The notes under the pieces are model-generated. The model worked only from the letters and a program-made list of their open reading frames with translations, was not told the origin of the DNA and made no database searches. This document shows, in pieces, positions 45,986-57,512 of a DNA stretch of 64,000 bases. Numbering within the stretch: position 1 is the first letter of the stretch; every line of letters starts with the position of its first letter. A program made the translations under genes and the position numbers. Source of the DNA: Hemerocallis citrina (Eukaryota > Streptophyta > Magnoliopsida > Asparagales > Asphodelaceae); NCBI GenBank assembly GCA_017893485.1, contig CM030367.1, positions 87,866,910 to 87,930,909 on the forward strand, in the 5' to 3' direction.

Positions 45986-46440
45986 CTCGACCCTCAGCTC
46001 GGTTCCTGAGTCAAACGGGGCTTCTCAGCCCTACGTCCTCGCTACTCGGCGGGGACTACGAGCGATAAATGGGAGATTTCTCAATCTTCCAAGTCCTCGA
46101 CCCTCGGCTTGGTTCCTGTGTCAAATGGGGCTTCTCAGCGCCACATCCTCGCTACTCGGCGGGGACTACGGGTGAGAAACGAGAGATTCCTCAATCTCCC
46201 AAGTTCTCGACCCTCGGCTCGGTTCCTGAGTAAAATGGGGCTTCTCAGCCCCACGTCCTCGTTACTCAGTGGGGACTACGAGCGACAAACGGGAGATTTC
46301 TCAATCTCCCAAGTCCTCGACCCTCGGATCAGTTCCTGAGTCAAACGGGATTTCTCAGCCCCACGTCCTCGCTACTCGGCGGGGACTACGAGCGAAAGAC
46401 GAGAGATTTCTTGATCTCTCGCCCTCTCCCAAGTCCTCAA
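45986..46440. repeat. 110-bp tandem repeat (four units)
   Basis: 'ctcgaccctcgg' starts at 45986, 46096, 46206 and 46316, an exact 110-bp period. Each unit includes 'tcctgagtcaaacggggctt' and 'ctactcggcggggactacga'. It abuts array 1 directly. A partial 57-bp-type unit follows at 46440-46530. Confidence 0.95.
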
Positions 46441-46689
46441 CGCACGGTGTTGACTTCGAGCAAAGATCTAGATTTCTCACAAAGTTGGGGACGCTCGATG
46501 CTCGGCATGAATCTCGAGCAAGCTACCATCTTTCTCCCAAACATAGCTTCTCCGTCCCACGTCCTGACAAAACCAGGAATCAAAAGCATGTTAAGGCGGA
46601 TCGAAAAGATCATTTTTATTATAGCGTCCTAGGTGGCCATGGTACAATAAGGTTTATTACAATGGCTATGACCTCAAACTAAGTTTTTC

Positions 46690-49340
46690 TCAGTCGCCCT
46701 TTGGACTAACACAGATCAACTCAAGCCTCACCGAGCACGTTTGCTCCCCGACGAGCCCACCTGGCCCCGTCGGTGTCGCCAAGATAGACACTCCAGCAAC
46801 GGAGCTCTGGACGTCACCCGGCCTCGCCATTTCCACGCAAAGAGTTGGGGATGGACCCATGACGGAGGGTCGACCTCCCTTAAGAGAATGGAGTCGAGAT
46901 CTGCCTGCACCTAGCTTAACCCTCATCTGAATCTCCAACTCCTTTTCCACTATGACCTCACGAAGGAAGGACTTTGAGGCGACCACCTGGAGGAGGCATC
47001 GGACATCGACCACCTCGTCTCAGCGCTCCCTAGTCACGATCGACAATCGCCTTCTTTAGACGTGCAGCCTCCAAGCTCAACTCCTTAGACTTATTCATGA
47101 AGTAGGAAATGGTGGCTTCCCAATCACGGGCCTGTTTGCGATAGCTAATCAAGACAGACTCCTTGGACTCTAGCCTACCTCGAAGGTGCTTCACCTTGGC
47201 TGAACTGTGGTCGGCTCTGAGGGTCTCGTTCATCTGACACAAAAGAGGAAATAAGAGTTCACTCCAAGCTTTTAAAAGATCGAGACCAAGTATGTTAACT
47301 CAAAAAACCAACAAGTCAAAAATTTCTGCCAAAAATGTATTCACTATCCCAAAAAAATTCTTACAAAAAACAGTGGCCAGTACGCACTTGGCAAATACAA
47401 AAAGGAAAAGGGGGGAGGAGATTATTAAAACAACTTTTTGGAAGGAATCGACACCTCTTCGTCGGCCGCCCCCTGAACATCGACGTCCGCCGCCCCTCCC
47501 ACGCCCTTTTCAAGGGCCGGCCCTAACTCCGTGTGCTCGCCGTTCCCCCGAGGCATCTTCGGATGGTCTGGAAGCTTCATGCCATTGTGAAAATCATCAA
47601 TCTTAGACCCGGGGTAATGGAACAAGAAGTGCTCCATTGCGCGATCATATGCCTCATCCTGGGCCGCGATTACCTCGTCCATGGCAGCGGCCTCCAGCTC
47701 CTGGTACCGCAGGGCCGCCGCCCCCTTGACCTCCGCCACGACACGGAGCTGCTCGTTGGCTTGAGTTGCGAGGTAGGCTTGAAGGTCCTGTTCACGCCCC
47801 TTGGACACTTCCAGCTCTAGCTTCAGCTCCTTCATTTCATGCTCATATCGCTGAGCATTCCTCACCTCCCTTTTGAGCTCCCGGGTGTGACACCTCTTCA
47901 GCTGAGCCTTAGCCATAGATGCCTGCGAACGAGGATCCAAGAGTTTTTATTTTCAAGATAAAACAATGCCACTAAGGATAAAGCCAGCAGACAAGCAGAA
48001 CCTTACCATCACATGGGCCTGAGCCCACCTCATGTAGCACGTCTTGGTGGTCTCAGTCGTCAAAGACTTCCGATCATGCGGCATGGCGAGGCAGTCCACC
48101 ACCTAGACTGCCACTAGCCCCTCGTCCAGAGTGTCGGCCGTTTTCACTGACCAGTCAAGGGCCCACAGCCTCAGCCCCTCCTCACCTACCATCTCCCGAG
48201 CGTCAGGGCGAACTGGGGGGACCCCACTATTCAGAGCCTCGGTCACCCTGCGGCTACTAGTGCTCGGTTTCCACTCCCGCGCCCCTCCAATAGAGAGGTT
48301 CTTCGCCCTCTTGGGATTCCATTCTGAAGGGCCTTTGGAGCCTCCCTGAGTGGGCCCTGCTTTCTGCTTAGGCTGCTCAGCCCCCCTCTTCTTGGCCTAG
48401 TCCCTCAGAACCCTCCTCGCGTCAATTTTGGCATTGTCCATCACTGCAGAGGAAAGAGAAGACTGTTAACACGAAGACAAAAAGTTAAAAAAAGAAACGA
48501 AAACGTACAAGGGTCAAGGGGTCAGTCCGATCCGAGCCAAGTGCAACTCGGTCACATTAGGCCAGCCAATGTTGTGGCTACTTACAATCTGGTCGACATC
48601 TGCCCACTCCTCTTCTGTCGACTCTCTTCGCTTCGGGGGCTTGTGGTTCGGCTTGTAAAAATTCTAAGCGGTGGGAATTCCCCAAGGCACCGAGCTTTGG
48701 ATGATGAAGTATTTTTCCTTCCACCCTTTTATAGAGTCTGGATGTTCGTGCACCACCTTCTTGTGAGGGCGAGGCGATATGTAATATATGCCTTCCTGCT
48801 CTCCCAACGAGCTTACCTCCAGGACGACCCGGAAGTACTTAAACTTCAAAGGCACACCCATATCCTCGCAAAGAAGCATAAAGCAAACTAACTGCTTCCA
48901 GAAGTTGGGACCATTCCGCATCGGGCAGAGGGCCCCCCAGTTTAGCACCTTCTTAATGAACGGGTGCAATGACAGCCTTAGCCCCGAGCTAAAAGCATCT
49001 TCAGGAAAAATACAATAGCAGGGTGCCAACTCGGTCGTCGGGCGGAGGCCAGGGCTGGGGATCATCAGCTCGTACTCCATCCCAATGAAATAATTGCCTC
49101 TTATCACGGGGAGGTAGTCGGTAGCCAAAACACACTGAATCTTGTCCATTTGGATCTAGGTTCGACTCGGCGATGAGATTTCCGCTCCGTAAGGAACCAA
49201 ATCATTGACGTCATCCGGATACATCCTAATAGATCTGGGTTACTTGAAGTACGGGACGTCGAGCCCGTGCTTGGGCATAAACTCGTCTGGTGTTTCCGAA
49301 CTGTTTGGGAGACACCATTTTCTCCTCCTCCTTCGAACAC
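46690..49340 (-). pseudogene. Antisense gene of Tat-like element (Transposase_28-like plus coiled coils)
   Basis: Tat-lineage elements often carry an antisense ORF between pol and the 3' LTR. Here, on minus, the first block (49149-48664) resembles the 'putative gypsy type transposon' domain (PF04195): G-L-R-L-S-L-H-P-F-I-K-K-V-L-N (about 48990-48950), M-R-N-G-P-N-F-W-K-Q-L, G-W-K-E-K-Y-F-I-I (about 48735-48700). Next come a charged linker (48440-48010), a coiled coil (47920-47640), Y-D-R-A-M-E-H-F-L-F-H-Y-P (about 47660-47620), and another coiled coil (47242-47030). A consensus intron fits at 48006-47923 (GTAAGG...TTCGCAG), and an acceptor-like 'tttcctctgcag' at 48454-48443. A few stops suggest decay. 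Function unknown. Confidence 0.72.
47923..48006 (-). other. Predicted intron of antisense gene
   Basis: On minus it runs GTAAGG ... TTCGCAG (84 bp). Joining its ends links two frames that are otherwise separate. It is inferred from splice consensus only. Confidence 0.6.
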
Positions 49341-49920
49341 GAGGACCCCTCAAAGGAGGCAATGTCACCAAAAGCGGAAGAGTGGGGCCAACTTCCACAG
49401 CATCGTCCCTACTATCCCCATGAAGGGCACTCTCAGCTCATTCATCCACTATGCCTTCCTCGACTTCCTCATCCGCTACCTCCACCTCATCATCAGAATA
49501 GCTCGACTCCACCACAAACTGCATGCGACTGTAGAGCAGTGCTACGTCATAAACCTTTTCACTCGTATCCTAGGATGTGGAGGCTAAAAGGCGACCCTCA
49601 TCATCCCGACTAGAGGCCCTCGCTACAGAACTAGACTGAGACCGCAACATAACAATAAAAATACTAACCTGGTTTTCATCAACTTAATGGTTCACCAGAA
49701 AGGCATCGCCGGCCAATAGAGAGAGAAGCTCCAAGGGTCAGAGAAATAAAGTAAAGTGAAGAAATGAGAAGGGGTTGAGGGATTTATAGAAAAGCTATTG
49801 ATGCCTCGAATTCCTCAAAAAGATCCCAAACCTTCCAAACTTGATCATCAAAATCTAACGGTTGATAAGATTCTGACGCCTTGATTCCCCCCTTGACGTC
49901 AGCACCACACATGCAATACA
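49341..49920. other. gypsy 3' region, no domain recognised
   Basis: GC-rich. It may hold the promoter and first exon of the antisense gene. Open frames on plus (49205-49613) overlap each other and carry no known motif. Confidence 0.4.
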
Positions 49921-51565
49921 CGTGTCCCCCACAAGCTTGGCAGGCTTGATGCTCGGTAGTGACTTCGAGCAAAGGCCTAGCTTTCTCACAAGCTGGAGAG
50001 GCTCGATGCTTGTCGTTGACTTCAAGCAAAGACCTAGCTTTCTCACAAGCTGGGCAGGCTCGATGCTCGGTAGTGGCTTCGAGCAAAGGCATAGCTTTCT
50101 CACAAGCTGGAGAGACTCGACGGTCGGCACTGACCTCGAGCAAAGCACTAGCTCTCTAAGCTGGAAATGCTCAATGCTCATCGTTGACTTCGAGCAAAGT
50201 CTTAGCTTTCCCATAAGCTGGAGAGGCTCGACGCTCGGCACATATCTCGAGCAAAGCACTAGCTTTCTCACAAGTTGGAGATGCTCGACGCTCGCCATTG
50301 ACTTCAAGCAAAGTCCTAGCTTTCGCACAAGCTGGGAAGGCTCGACACTCGGTATTGACTTCGAGCAAAGACCTAGCTTTCTCACAAGCTGGACAGGCTC
50401 GACACTCGGTATTGACTTCGAGCAAAGCACTAGCTTTCTCACAAGCTGGTGGGGCTCGACGCTCGGCACTAACCTCGAGCAAAGGCCTAGCTTTCTCTCA
50501 AGCTGAAGATGCTCAACTCTTGGCACTGACCTCGAGCAAAGTACTAGATTTCTCACAAGCTGGAGAGGCTCGACGCTCGGCACTGACCTTGAGCAAAGTA
50601 CTAGCTTTCTAACAAGCTGGTGGGGCTCGATGCTCTCCATTAACCTTGAGCAAATTCCTAGCTTTCTTATAAGCCGGAGATGCTCGACGCTAGACAGTTA
50701 CATCTCGACACTCGGCACTGACCTCGTGCAAAGTCCTAGCTTTCTCCCAAGCTGGTGGGGCTCGACGCTCACCATTGACTTCGAGCAAAGGCCTAGCTTT
50801 CTCGCAAGGCTGAAAGGGCTCGACGCTCGATGCTCGACATAAACTTCAAGCAAAGTCCTAGCTTTCTCACAAGCTGAAGGGGCTCACGCTCGACGCTCGA
50901 AGCTTGGCATAGACCTCGAGCAAAGTCCTAGCTTTCTCACAAGGCTGAAGGGGCTCGACGCTCGACAGTTACATCTCAACGCTCGGTGCTGACCTCGAGC
51001 AAAGTCCTAGCTTTCTCACAAGCTAGTAGGGCTAGACGCTCGCCATTGACTTCAAGCAAAGTCCTAGCTTTTTCACAAGGCTGAAGGGGCTCGACGCTTG
51101 ATGCTCGACGCACAGCATAAACTTCAAGCAAAGTCCTAGCTTTCTCACAGACTAAAGGGGTTCGATGCTCGACGCTCAATGCTCGACGCTCGGCATAGAC
51201 TTCGCGTAAAGTCCTAGCTTTCTCGCAAGGCTGAAGGGGCTCGACGCTCGACGCTCGGCACTGACCTCATGTAAAGTCCTAGCTTTCTCACAAGCTGGTG
51301 GGGCTCGACGCTCGCCATTGACTTTGAGCAAAGGCCTAGCTTTCTCGCAAGGCTGAAGGGGCTCGACGCTCAGCATAGACTTCGAGAAAAGTCCTAGCTT
51401 TCTCACAAGCTGAAGGGGCTCAATGCTTGACGCTCAGCATAGACTTCGAGCAAAGTCCTAGCTTTCTCACAAGCTGAAGGGGCTCGACGCTAGATGCTTA
51501 GCATAGACTTCAAGAAAAGTCCTAGCTTTCTCGCAAGACTGAAGGGGCTCGACACTCGATGCTCG
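49921..51565. repeat. 57-bp minisatellite, array 2 (about 28 units)
   Basis: Same family as array 1 ('cctagctttctcacaagctgg' core), lying on the other side of the antisense gene. The first half is regular. From about 50800 the units gain insertions of 'gaaggggctcgacgctcgatgctcgac' that lengthen the spacing, with local higher-order repetition of CTCGACG. Frames stay open on both strands for hundreds of bases. Confidence 0.95.
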
Positions 51566-51734
51566 ACGCTCGGAGGCCGGGGGTCTGACTCCATAAAGCT
51601 CGGCCTCGGCCCATTTTTTGCTCGCCAAGGGATCTTCCATCCTACCCCCGTAACCACTCCCTACTGATCTTCCTACATGGACGAACTACTCTTCGATGGC
51701 TGATACATACAACTCTCCAATAGTGGGGGGGCTG

Positions 51735-52209
51735 TGATACGAGTAAAAAGAGCCCAACCTAATTAGAACTGTTCGATCCCCTCAAGATCCACTCATCCCA
51801 AATCATCAAGTCAACAAGTCCAATGGGCTTCTACCAACTCAGGCCCACAGGCAAATGGGTCCGACCCAGTCCATTAGGGTATGAAACCTGTTTGCCCCTG
51901 CCTATAAATACCAAACCCACTTATCCTTTTCCAAGGTAATAAATTTTTCTCAACCTGAAACCTAGCTACTGATATTATTCCAGTGACTAACTAGATCGTC
52001 GGAGGGCCTGTCGCTGGGATCTCTTTCGGTGTTTCTAGGCATTATGCAGGTACCAAGATCCGAGCCAAACAGTCAACTTCGACCCCTCTTCTGCTATCCC
52101 CGAACCAAACATCGGTCTGAGGCCCATATCTGTTCCAGTATCATTCCTTCCACTACAAATTACAAGAACTCACATCTGTTGCCCCCACACTAAAAAACAA
52201 GCAGCACCA
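51735..52209 (+). repeat. gypsy 3' LTR
   Basis: 475 bp, TGATACGAGT...AGCAGCACCA, preceded by a purine tract 'atagtgggggggctg' and followed by the GTATT duplication. Confidence 0.95.
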
Positions 52210-52214
52210 GTATT

Positions 52215-52873
52215 CATATTTTCAAAAGTGATTAAAAAAATAATAAATTTCAGACATAAGTATAACATTATATAAATTCTGATCCATTAAGTTAATTTTG
52301 GAGAATTTTTTTACTAGAATGATCTAGAAAAGTATAAGATCGTAAGGATAAAAAGATTATTTTGAAATAATGGCACCCTTATACAATAAGATAGTTCTCG
52401 ATAGTAGCTTCAATGAATCAAAACTTTATAATGTTGCAAATGATGCATTAATTGATCACTTTTTGGAGTTTATCAAGGAACTATTAATTTGTAATTTTTA
52501 TATTTTTTGGGTACCTTTGTGAAAAAATTACCTTCTTTTTTTCCCCTATTTCTACTACTTTTTAAAGGGTTATTTTTCCCAAATAACCTACTCACAAATG
52601 TGCCAATTTTATATAATTCACTCATAAATTTTTATTTCCATATAACTGACAATGTGAATTACATTCAAAAAGCTTTGTATGGTTAATAACTATTAATATT
52701 CATGAAATATTTTATTAACTTTAACTGAATGAGAATAAAATGAAAAAATTAAACTCATCTTAAATCTCTTAACCCTAACACCACTTTATGGGTTAAAGAA
52801 TGGAAAGAGAGGCGAGGGAGGTGGTGGAGGAGGAAAAGGACGAGGTAGTGAAGCAGGAGAGTGTGGAGGGGAG
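52215..52873. other. Unassigned AT-rich sequence
   Basis: No gene or element terminus recognised. A purine-rich stretch (52795-52870) immediately precedes the hAT terminus. Confidence 0.5.
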
Positions 52874-53812
52874 TAGGGATGGCAATTGGGTAGGCCTAAC
52901 CCAAAGCCGGCCTGTACCAGCCTGGCTTGGGCTCAAACCAAACCCTTTATCAGCCTAGTTTGAACCAGACCACTAAGGACCCGAGCCAGCCGGGTTTTGA
53001 CCCAAACCGGTCCAGTTCAGGCCAGCCCGGTGGGCTTAACGGTCGGTCTAGGCGGGTCAACCGTCGGAAATGTTTTTTGTTTTTTTTTGTTTTCAAAATT
53101 TTAGATTACTAAAATACCACTCCAACAGCTAAAAACAACTAGTTTTTCAGGGTAAAATAGAAAAAAAAATTGGAATTCCATAATAAAGCTCGTTTCTGTA
53201 CAATCTTCTTCATACCAAATCTTCCAAAAAATTCTCTCATCTCTCTCAACTCTCTCAACTCTCTCAATTTATTTCAGACCGCTCTCCCAGCTCTCAAATC
53301 TCTCAAATTTTGGATTCTCAAAGTGTGAAGAAGTAAAGAAGTGCAAATCAACAAACATTCACAACTTAAATTTGAGAGTTCTTCTAATACGGTATCTTTT
53401 TTAAGTTCAATATTTGTTACATGTTAATTTTTCGCTTGTTAATTTCTTACTTGTTTCATATCAATTTTATAATTTTCACACAATAATGATATCATTGCGT
53501 TTACATAGTCAAAGTGCACAAGAATCCACCAATACATCTCACCCTAATTATGTTCCACATTTAGATGATGTAAGAGAGTTTGATAGTATTCCCGAGTTTG
53601 ACCATTCCGACTGTCCCCACAATACGGATAAAATTCATTGTGAAGAAACCGAAAACCTATCTTCTTCCCGATAATCTAAAGAACAGACTTTCGAAGTCCA
53701 CAAACATTATACATATTTTTCATCTCCAAACAATCTGAAAGAATAAACTATGGTATGTAAGAAGTGTCAAACCATTTACAAATGGAAGTGGGCAGCGGGA
53801 TGGGTACACTTA
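52874..53812 (+). mobile_element. 5' part of second Ac-like hAT element, truncated
   Basis: It starts TAGGGATGGCAATTGGG, the same terminus type as 38229 and 41765. GC-rich subterminal repeats follow to 53065 (ccagcctgg, ggcgggtcaacc). A leader has repeated 'ctctcaa' (53230-53310). A coding start follows (about 53488-53810) with D-V-R-E-F-D-S-I-P-E-F-D and, after a stop, M-V-C-K-K-C-Q-T-I-Y-K-W-K, the beginning of a BED finger parallel to V-C-K-T-C-S-K-A-Y-K-F in the other copy. It is cut at 53813 by an inverted LTR, and its rest lies outside the window. Confidence 0.85.
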
Positions 53813-54734
53813 TGTAACGCCCCGATTTTCGTATACTGGGAAACCGTGACATAAGCCATAATCTTTTCTTCAATTAGTCACAATACACAGAAAAAAAGGA
53901 GAATTTAAAACTTTTTATTCAACACCAATGTATTACAAGTCTGAATATTATACAACATTATAATAGTGTTACAATAATACCTTTACATTCCCAAGTATTA
54001 CAACTTCCAACAACCTACATCATAGTATAAGGAATGACGAACAACACTTGGTAACTCTCACTTGAGTACTTTTCAACAATAGATAATCTACATAATTATT
54101 ACAGCGGAAACTAAACATGACATTGACTCCTCGCCTTCCTTGCCTTGAGTCCTCCTGAATCTCGCACCTGTACTTCTGCGATCCAGTACCTATTGAAGTG
54201 GGGACGTCAGTATTCACTGACACTTTAAGGCTGATAACATAGCAGCGAATCTTCCAAACAACATACAATCATGGCAAATGTGTCGGTGTAGTTTAAGTAT
54301 TCATGAGTGTTATGACTAGAATCTAATGCAATATTAACTAAAGCTAAGATGCTCTTATTCTAATGCCAGCAAGTCTCCGAATCAACATGCAGCCCATACT
54401 ACATGCGCCCTTCTCAAGCTGTCTCTTCATTATAGGGATTTGAACCCGCGTTATGAATTTCTATTTGTACACAACCTGTTCCTGACAATACCACGTGACT
54501 AGTGAGGTTGCAGAAGGGGTCAAGTCCCCCTATGCAGTTTGCTTATGGTGTCTCCGTTTGCCACTACTGCCCGGCATGCCGGACCTCACTCATAACAAGG
54601 TTGCAGGTGCGGTCTAGTTTCGTTACTGCAATCATATAGTGGTGGTCCATGTTTGCCACTATCGCCCAGTATATCGGGCCTCATTCCAAAATCAAAAGAA
54701 CAGAGTGTCTCACAAGCGCAGGTTAGTGTGATGC
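53813..54734 (-). mobile_element. Inverted LTR fragment (chromovirus-type termini)
   Basis: It begins TGTAACGCCCCG on plus, which is the inverse of the GGGGCGTTACA end seen elsewhere. It contains a duplicated block 'gtttgccactactgcccgg.atgccgg' and 'gtttgccactatcgcccagtatatcggg' (about 54555-54680), plus 'tagggatttgaacccgc'. It is interrupted at 54735 by the LARD-like element, and the remainder is beyond the window. Confidence 0.8.
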
Positions 54735-55030
54735 TGTAATACCCCTCAAAAATAGCATATGGCTATTTTGCATTGTAATCCGTACGCAATTGAGAATTGC
54801 ACACAATTATGTATTTCCTAATAATAATTGATTGTTATTGAGAAATATCAGATATACTGTCTATCTTAGTTTATGCTTTTGGAGGGTTATTATGAGACGA
54901 TTTTATGTATGTTTGATTGTTAGTATTTTAAAGAGTGAGAGTTGGGGTTTATTTGAAATGTTTTGGGACTTTGGGGCTTATATGTAATATTCTCCTTATA
55001 TTATTTATTTATCTATTATATATTTTTTAA

Positions 55031-55037
55031 TATAAAA
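55031..55037 (+). promoter_or_regulatory. TATA box of LARD LTR
   Basis: TATAAAA followed by 'cccc' and a pyrimidine-rich leader. It is conserved in the 3' LTR at 61251-61257. Confidence 0.65.
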
Positions 55038-55681
55038 CCCCACCCCACCACACCTTCTCCTCCTCCTTCTTCCTTCTCTTTTCTTCTTCCCGTCCATTTC
55101 CCAAACCGACCCAAAAGAAAAATCCTCCCTTCTCCTTCTCCTCCCTTCCTCCTCCCGTTCGCGCCAGTCGAAGGAAACGAAGCCCGCCCCTCCATCTTCT
55201 TCCTTCTCCATCTTCTTTCCATCCTGTTTCTTTCCTGACCCCCAAAACCGAGAACCCATCGCCGACAATTACCTGCTCAAATCCCCCCCGATCCTTCGTC
55301 AAATCCAAATTAAATCGAAGGGTAGACTAATGGAGGGATTCTCTACATCGTAGTAGCGTCGGATTTTCGATTGGATTTCGGGAAGGTAAACCCTATTTTA
55401 TTTTATTGTATAAAATAAAGTATTTTCAATTCCTATTAAGTAGGATTTTGGTAGTAGGGAGATTAGGAGGAGTTGGGTGTTATAGATACGAGAAGTTAGC
55501 AAATTGATAGAGGATTTGCAAGTTGTTAATAAATTAGAATTTTGGGTTTGTAAAATGGAATTATATATGTAAGAATTAGTCCTCGTATGGTAGTAGAAAT
55601 TGTAGTAGGACTATTAGAATAATTTTGGAGTGCTTTTAGTAATTGTTTGAAAATAAGAATCTCGTCGGAATTCGAATGATT

Positions 55682-55728
55682 ACGTGCAAAGCACGTGTGC
55701 ATCATAGGCGTTCAATAGAATGCCTATG
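55682..55728. repeat. Two adjacent hairpins in LARD LTR
   Basis: ACGTGC-AAA-GCACGT (55682-55696, 6-bp stem with G-box-like ends) is followed by an 11-bp stem (one G-T pair) with loop AATA at 55703-55728. Both are conserved in the 3' LTR (about 61902-61948). Confidence 0.8.
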
Positions 55729-56600
55729 TGATATTGGAGTTAGTATTATTATTTTCCCGTAACTGGTTTGGATGCTTGAGCCTTGATTGCTTTGAACTCT
55801 GATGATAGGATATACTGGCGGCTTTGGAGGCGTGGTGGCCCTTCGAGTCTTCGCGGGACAATTTGTGAGTATGATATCTTTTATTTTACGCACATAGCGT
55901 GTTGTGAAAATTTTAAATTATGAATTGTTGCGTATTTCCATTTTTGTATCTTAAGTGTAGCATGGGTGTTTGAACTAAGGATTGGTGTGAACACTCTTGT
56001 ATGTGTCCACACTATAGGTTAAAATTCATAAATTATCGAGGTTGGTTGATACCTCAAAATAAATTGTGGAGTGCAGCTGGTCTGAAAGGACAGAGCTGAA
56101 GCCGACTGCTTTTGGACCAAAGTCCGAAAGGTCATAACCAATTGTATATGTATAATCTTGCTATGAACATTGAGAGAAGTTGTTGGTATGGGTTATTTGA
56201 TGATTCTCAAGTTTAGAAATTCTAGAGTTTGTTTGGTAAAGGGTAGTAAACGCTCTGCTGAAGGAGTGATTGAATTTGTGTGCTATGTTGGAAGAGTCGT
56301 AGCTCATGGTGTGAGATGAATCTAAATGTGAATTGGGAACTTGAGCTCTTAAATATTGAGAGAGTCGCCCACTAGGGAATTGTTGTGGATCTCCTTACCC
56401 TTCTAGAAATCTGAGTGTGTTGAATTCCGATGAGCGTAGCTTGGGTCACAGCTACTGCTAATTCTTGAGTTATTTTATCAGACAATCGATGAGGAGCCCT
56501 CTGCATACCGCAGTGTGGTGATCATGAGCTATCGGGTCTTAATGATGTCTTAGCATTTCATTTGGGACTTAGATAAGTTCCTGTACTTAGTACTCATCGT

Positions 56601-57512
56601 GTTGAATGGGATCTAGGTATATGCTAGTGGACACGAACGGGTCGTACGGACTGCGGTCCGGTGAAATACGATGCTATAGGTATACTGCGGTATATCTTTA
56701 AGTTTGTCACGGCTGTTAAATGGGATCCACATATATGCTAGTGGACACGAACGGGTCGTACGGACTGCGGTTCGGTAAAATACGATGCTATAGGTATACT
56801 GCGGTATATCTTTAAGTTCGTCACGGCTGTTAAATGGGATCCGGGTATATGCTAGTGGACACGAATGGGTCGTACGGACTGCGGTCCGGTGAAATACGAT
56901 GCTATAGGTATACTGCGGTATATCTTTAAGTTCGTCACGGCTGTTGAATGAGATCCGGGTATATGCTAGTAGACACGAACGGATCGTACGGACTGCGGTC
57001 CGGTAAAATACGATGCTATAGGTATACTGCGGTATATCTTTAAGTTCGTCACGGCTGTTAAATGGGATCCAGGTATATGCTAGTGGACACGAACGGGTCG
57101 TACGGACTGCGGTCCGGTAAAATACGATGCTATAGGTATACTGCGGTATATCTTTAAGTTCGTCACGGCTGTTAAATGGGATCCGGGTATATGCTAGTGA
57201 ACACGAACGGGTCGTACGGACTGCGGTCCGGTGAAATACGATGCTATAGGTATACTGCAGTATATCTTTAAGTTCGTCACGGCTATTAAATGGGATCCAG
57301 GTATATGCTAGTGGACACGATTGGGTCGTACGGACTGCGGTCCGGTGAAATACGATGCTATAGGTATACTGCGGTATATCTTTAAGTTCGTCACGGCTGT
57401 TGAATGGGATCCAGGTATATGCTAGTGGACACGAACGGGTCGTACGGACTGCGGTCCGGTGAAATACGATGTTATAGATATACTGCGGTATATCTTTAAG
57501 TTCGTCACGGCT
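56601..57512 (+). repeat. 114-bp tandem array, 8 units (5' LTR)
   Basis: Unit starts fall at 56601, 56715, 56829, 56943, 57057, 57171, 57285 and 57399, an exact 114-bp period. Each unit contains CGGAC-TGCG-GTCCG and AGGTATAC-TGCG-GTATATCT foldbacks. Units differ by only a few substitutions. Confidence 0.98.

Larger units (their letters stand above)
33754..52209 (+). mobile_element. Tat-like Ty3/gypsy element, RT/RNase H not found, with nested insertions
   Basis: The LTRs are at 33754-34236 and 51735-52209, with exact target duplication GTATT on both sides (33749-33753 and 52210-52214). A TGGCGC-type PBS follows the 5' LTR, and a G-rich purine tract 'agtggggggg' precedes the 3' LTR. The order is gag, protease, (RT and RNase H absent), integrase, then a long 3' region with an antisense gene and minisatellites. 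The TGGCGC-type PBS, integrase-last order and antisense ORF before the 3' LTR fit the Tat lineage. Net of the nested solo LTR (37389-44840) the element is about 11 kb. Confidence 0.92.

Noticed and set aside
45276..46175. 300-codon open frame of 19-residue Ser/Ala repeats as a protein gene
   Set aside because: It is a by-product of the 57-bp minisatellite. Comparable open frames exist in other frames and on the opposite strand, and the frame runs into the non-homologous 110-bp array.
49921..51565. CRISPR-like regularly spaced array
   Set aside because: Units are contiguous and diverged along their whole length, with no unique spacers. The context is a plant retrotransposon. It is an ordinary minisatellite.
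33754..52209. Endogenous pararetrovirus or envelope-bearing element
   Set aside because: Clear LTRs, target duplication, PBS and integrase identify a Ty3/gypsy element. No movement-protein, coat or envelope-like frame was seen.
54963..55308. Overlapping Pro/Ser-rich (plus) and Arg/Gly/Glu-rich (minus) open frames in LARD LTR, repeated at 61182-61550
   Set aside because: Compositional artefacts of the C/T-rich leader. Indels between the two LTRs shift the frames without constraint.
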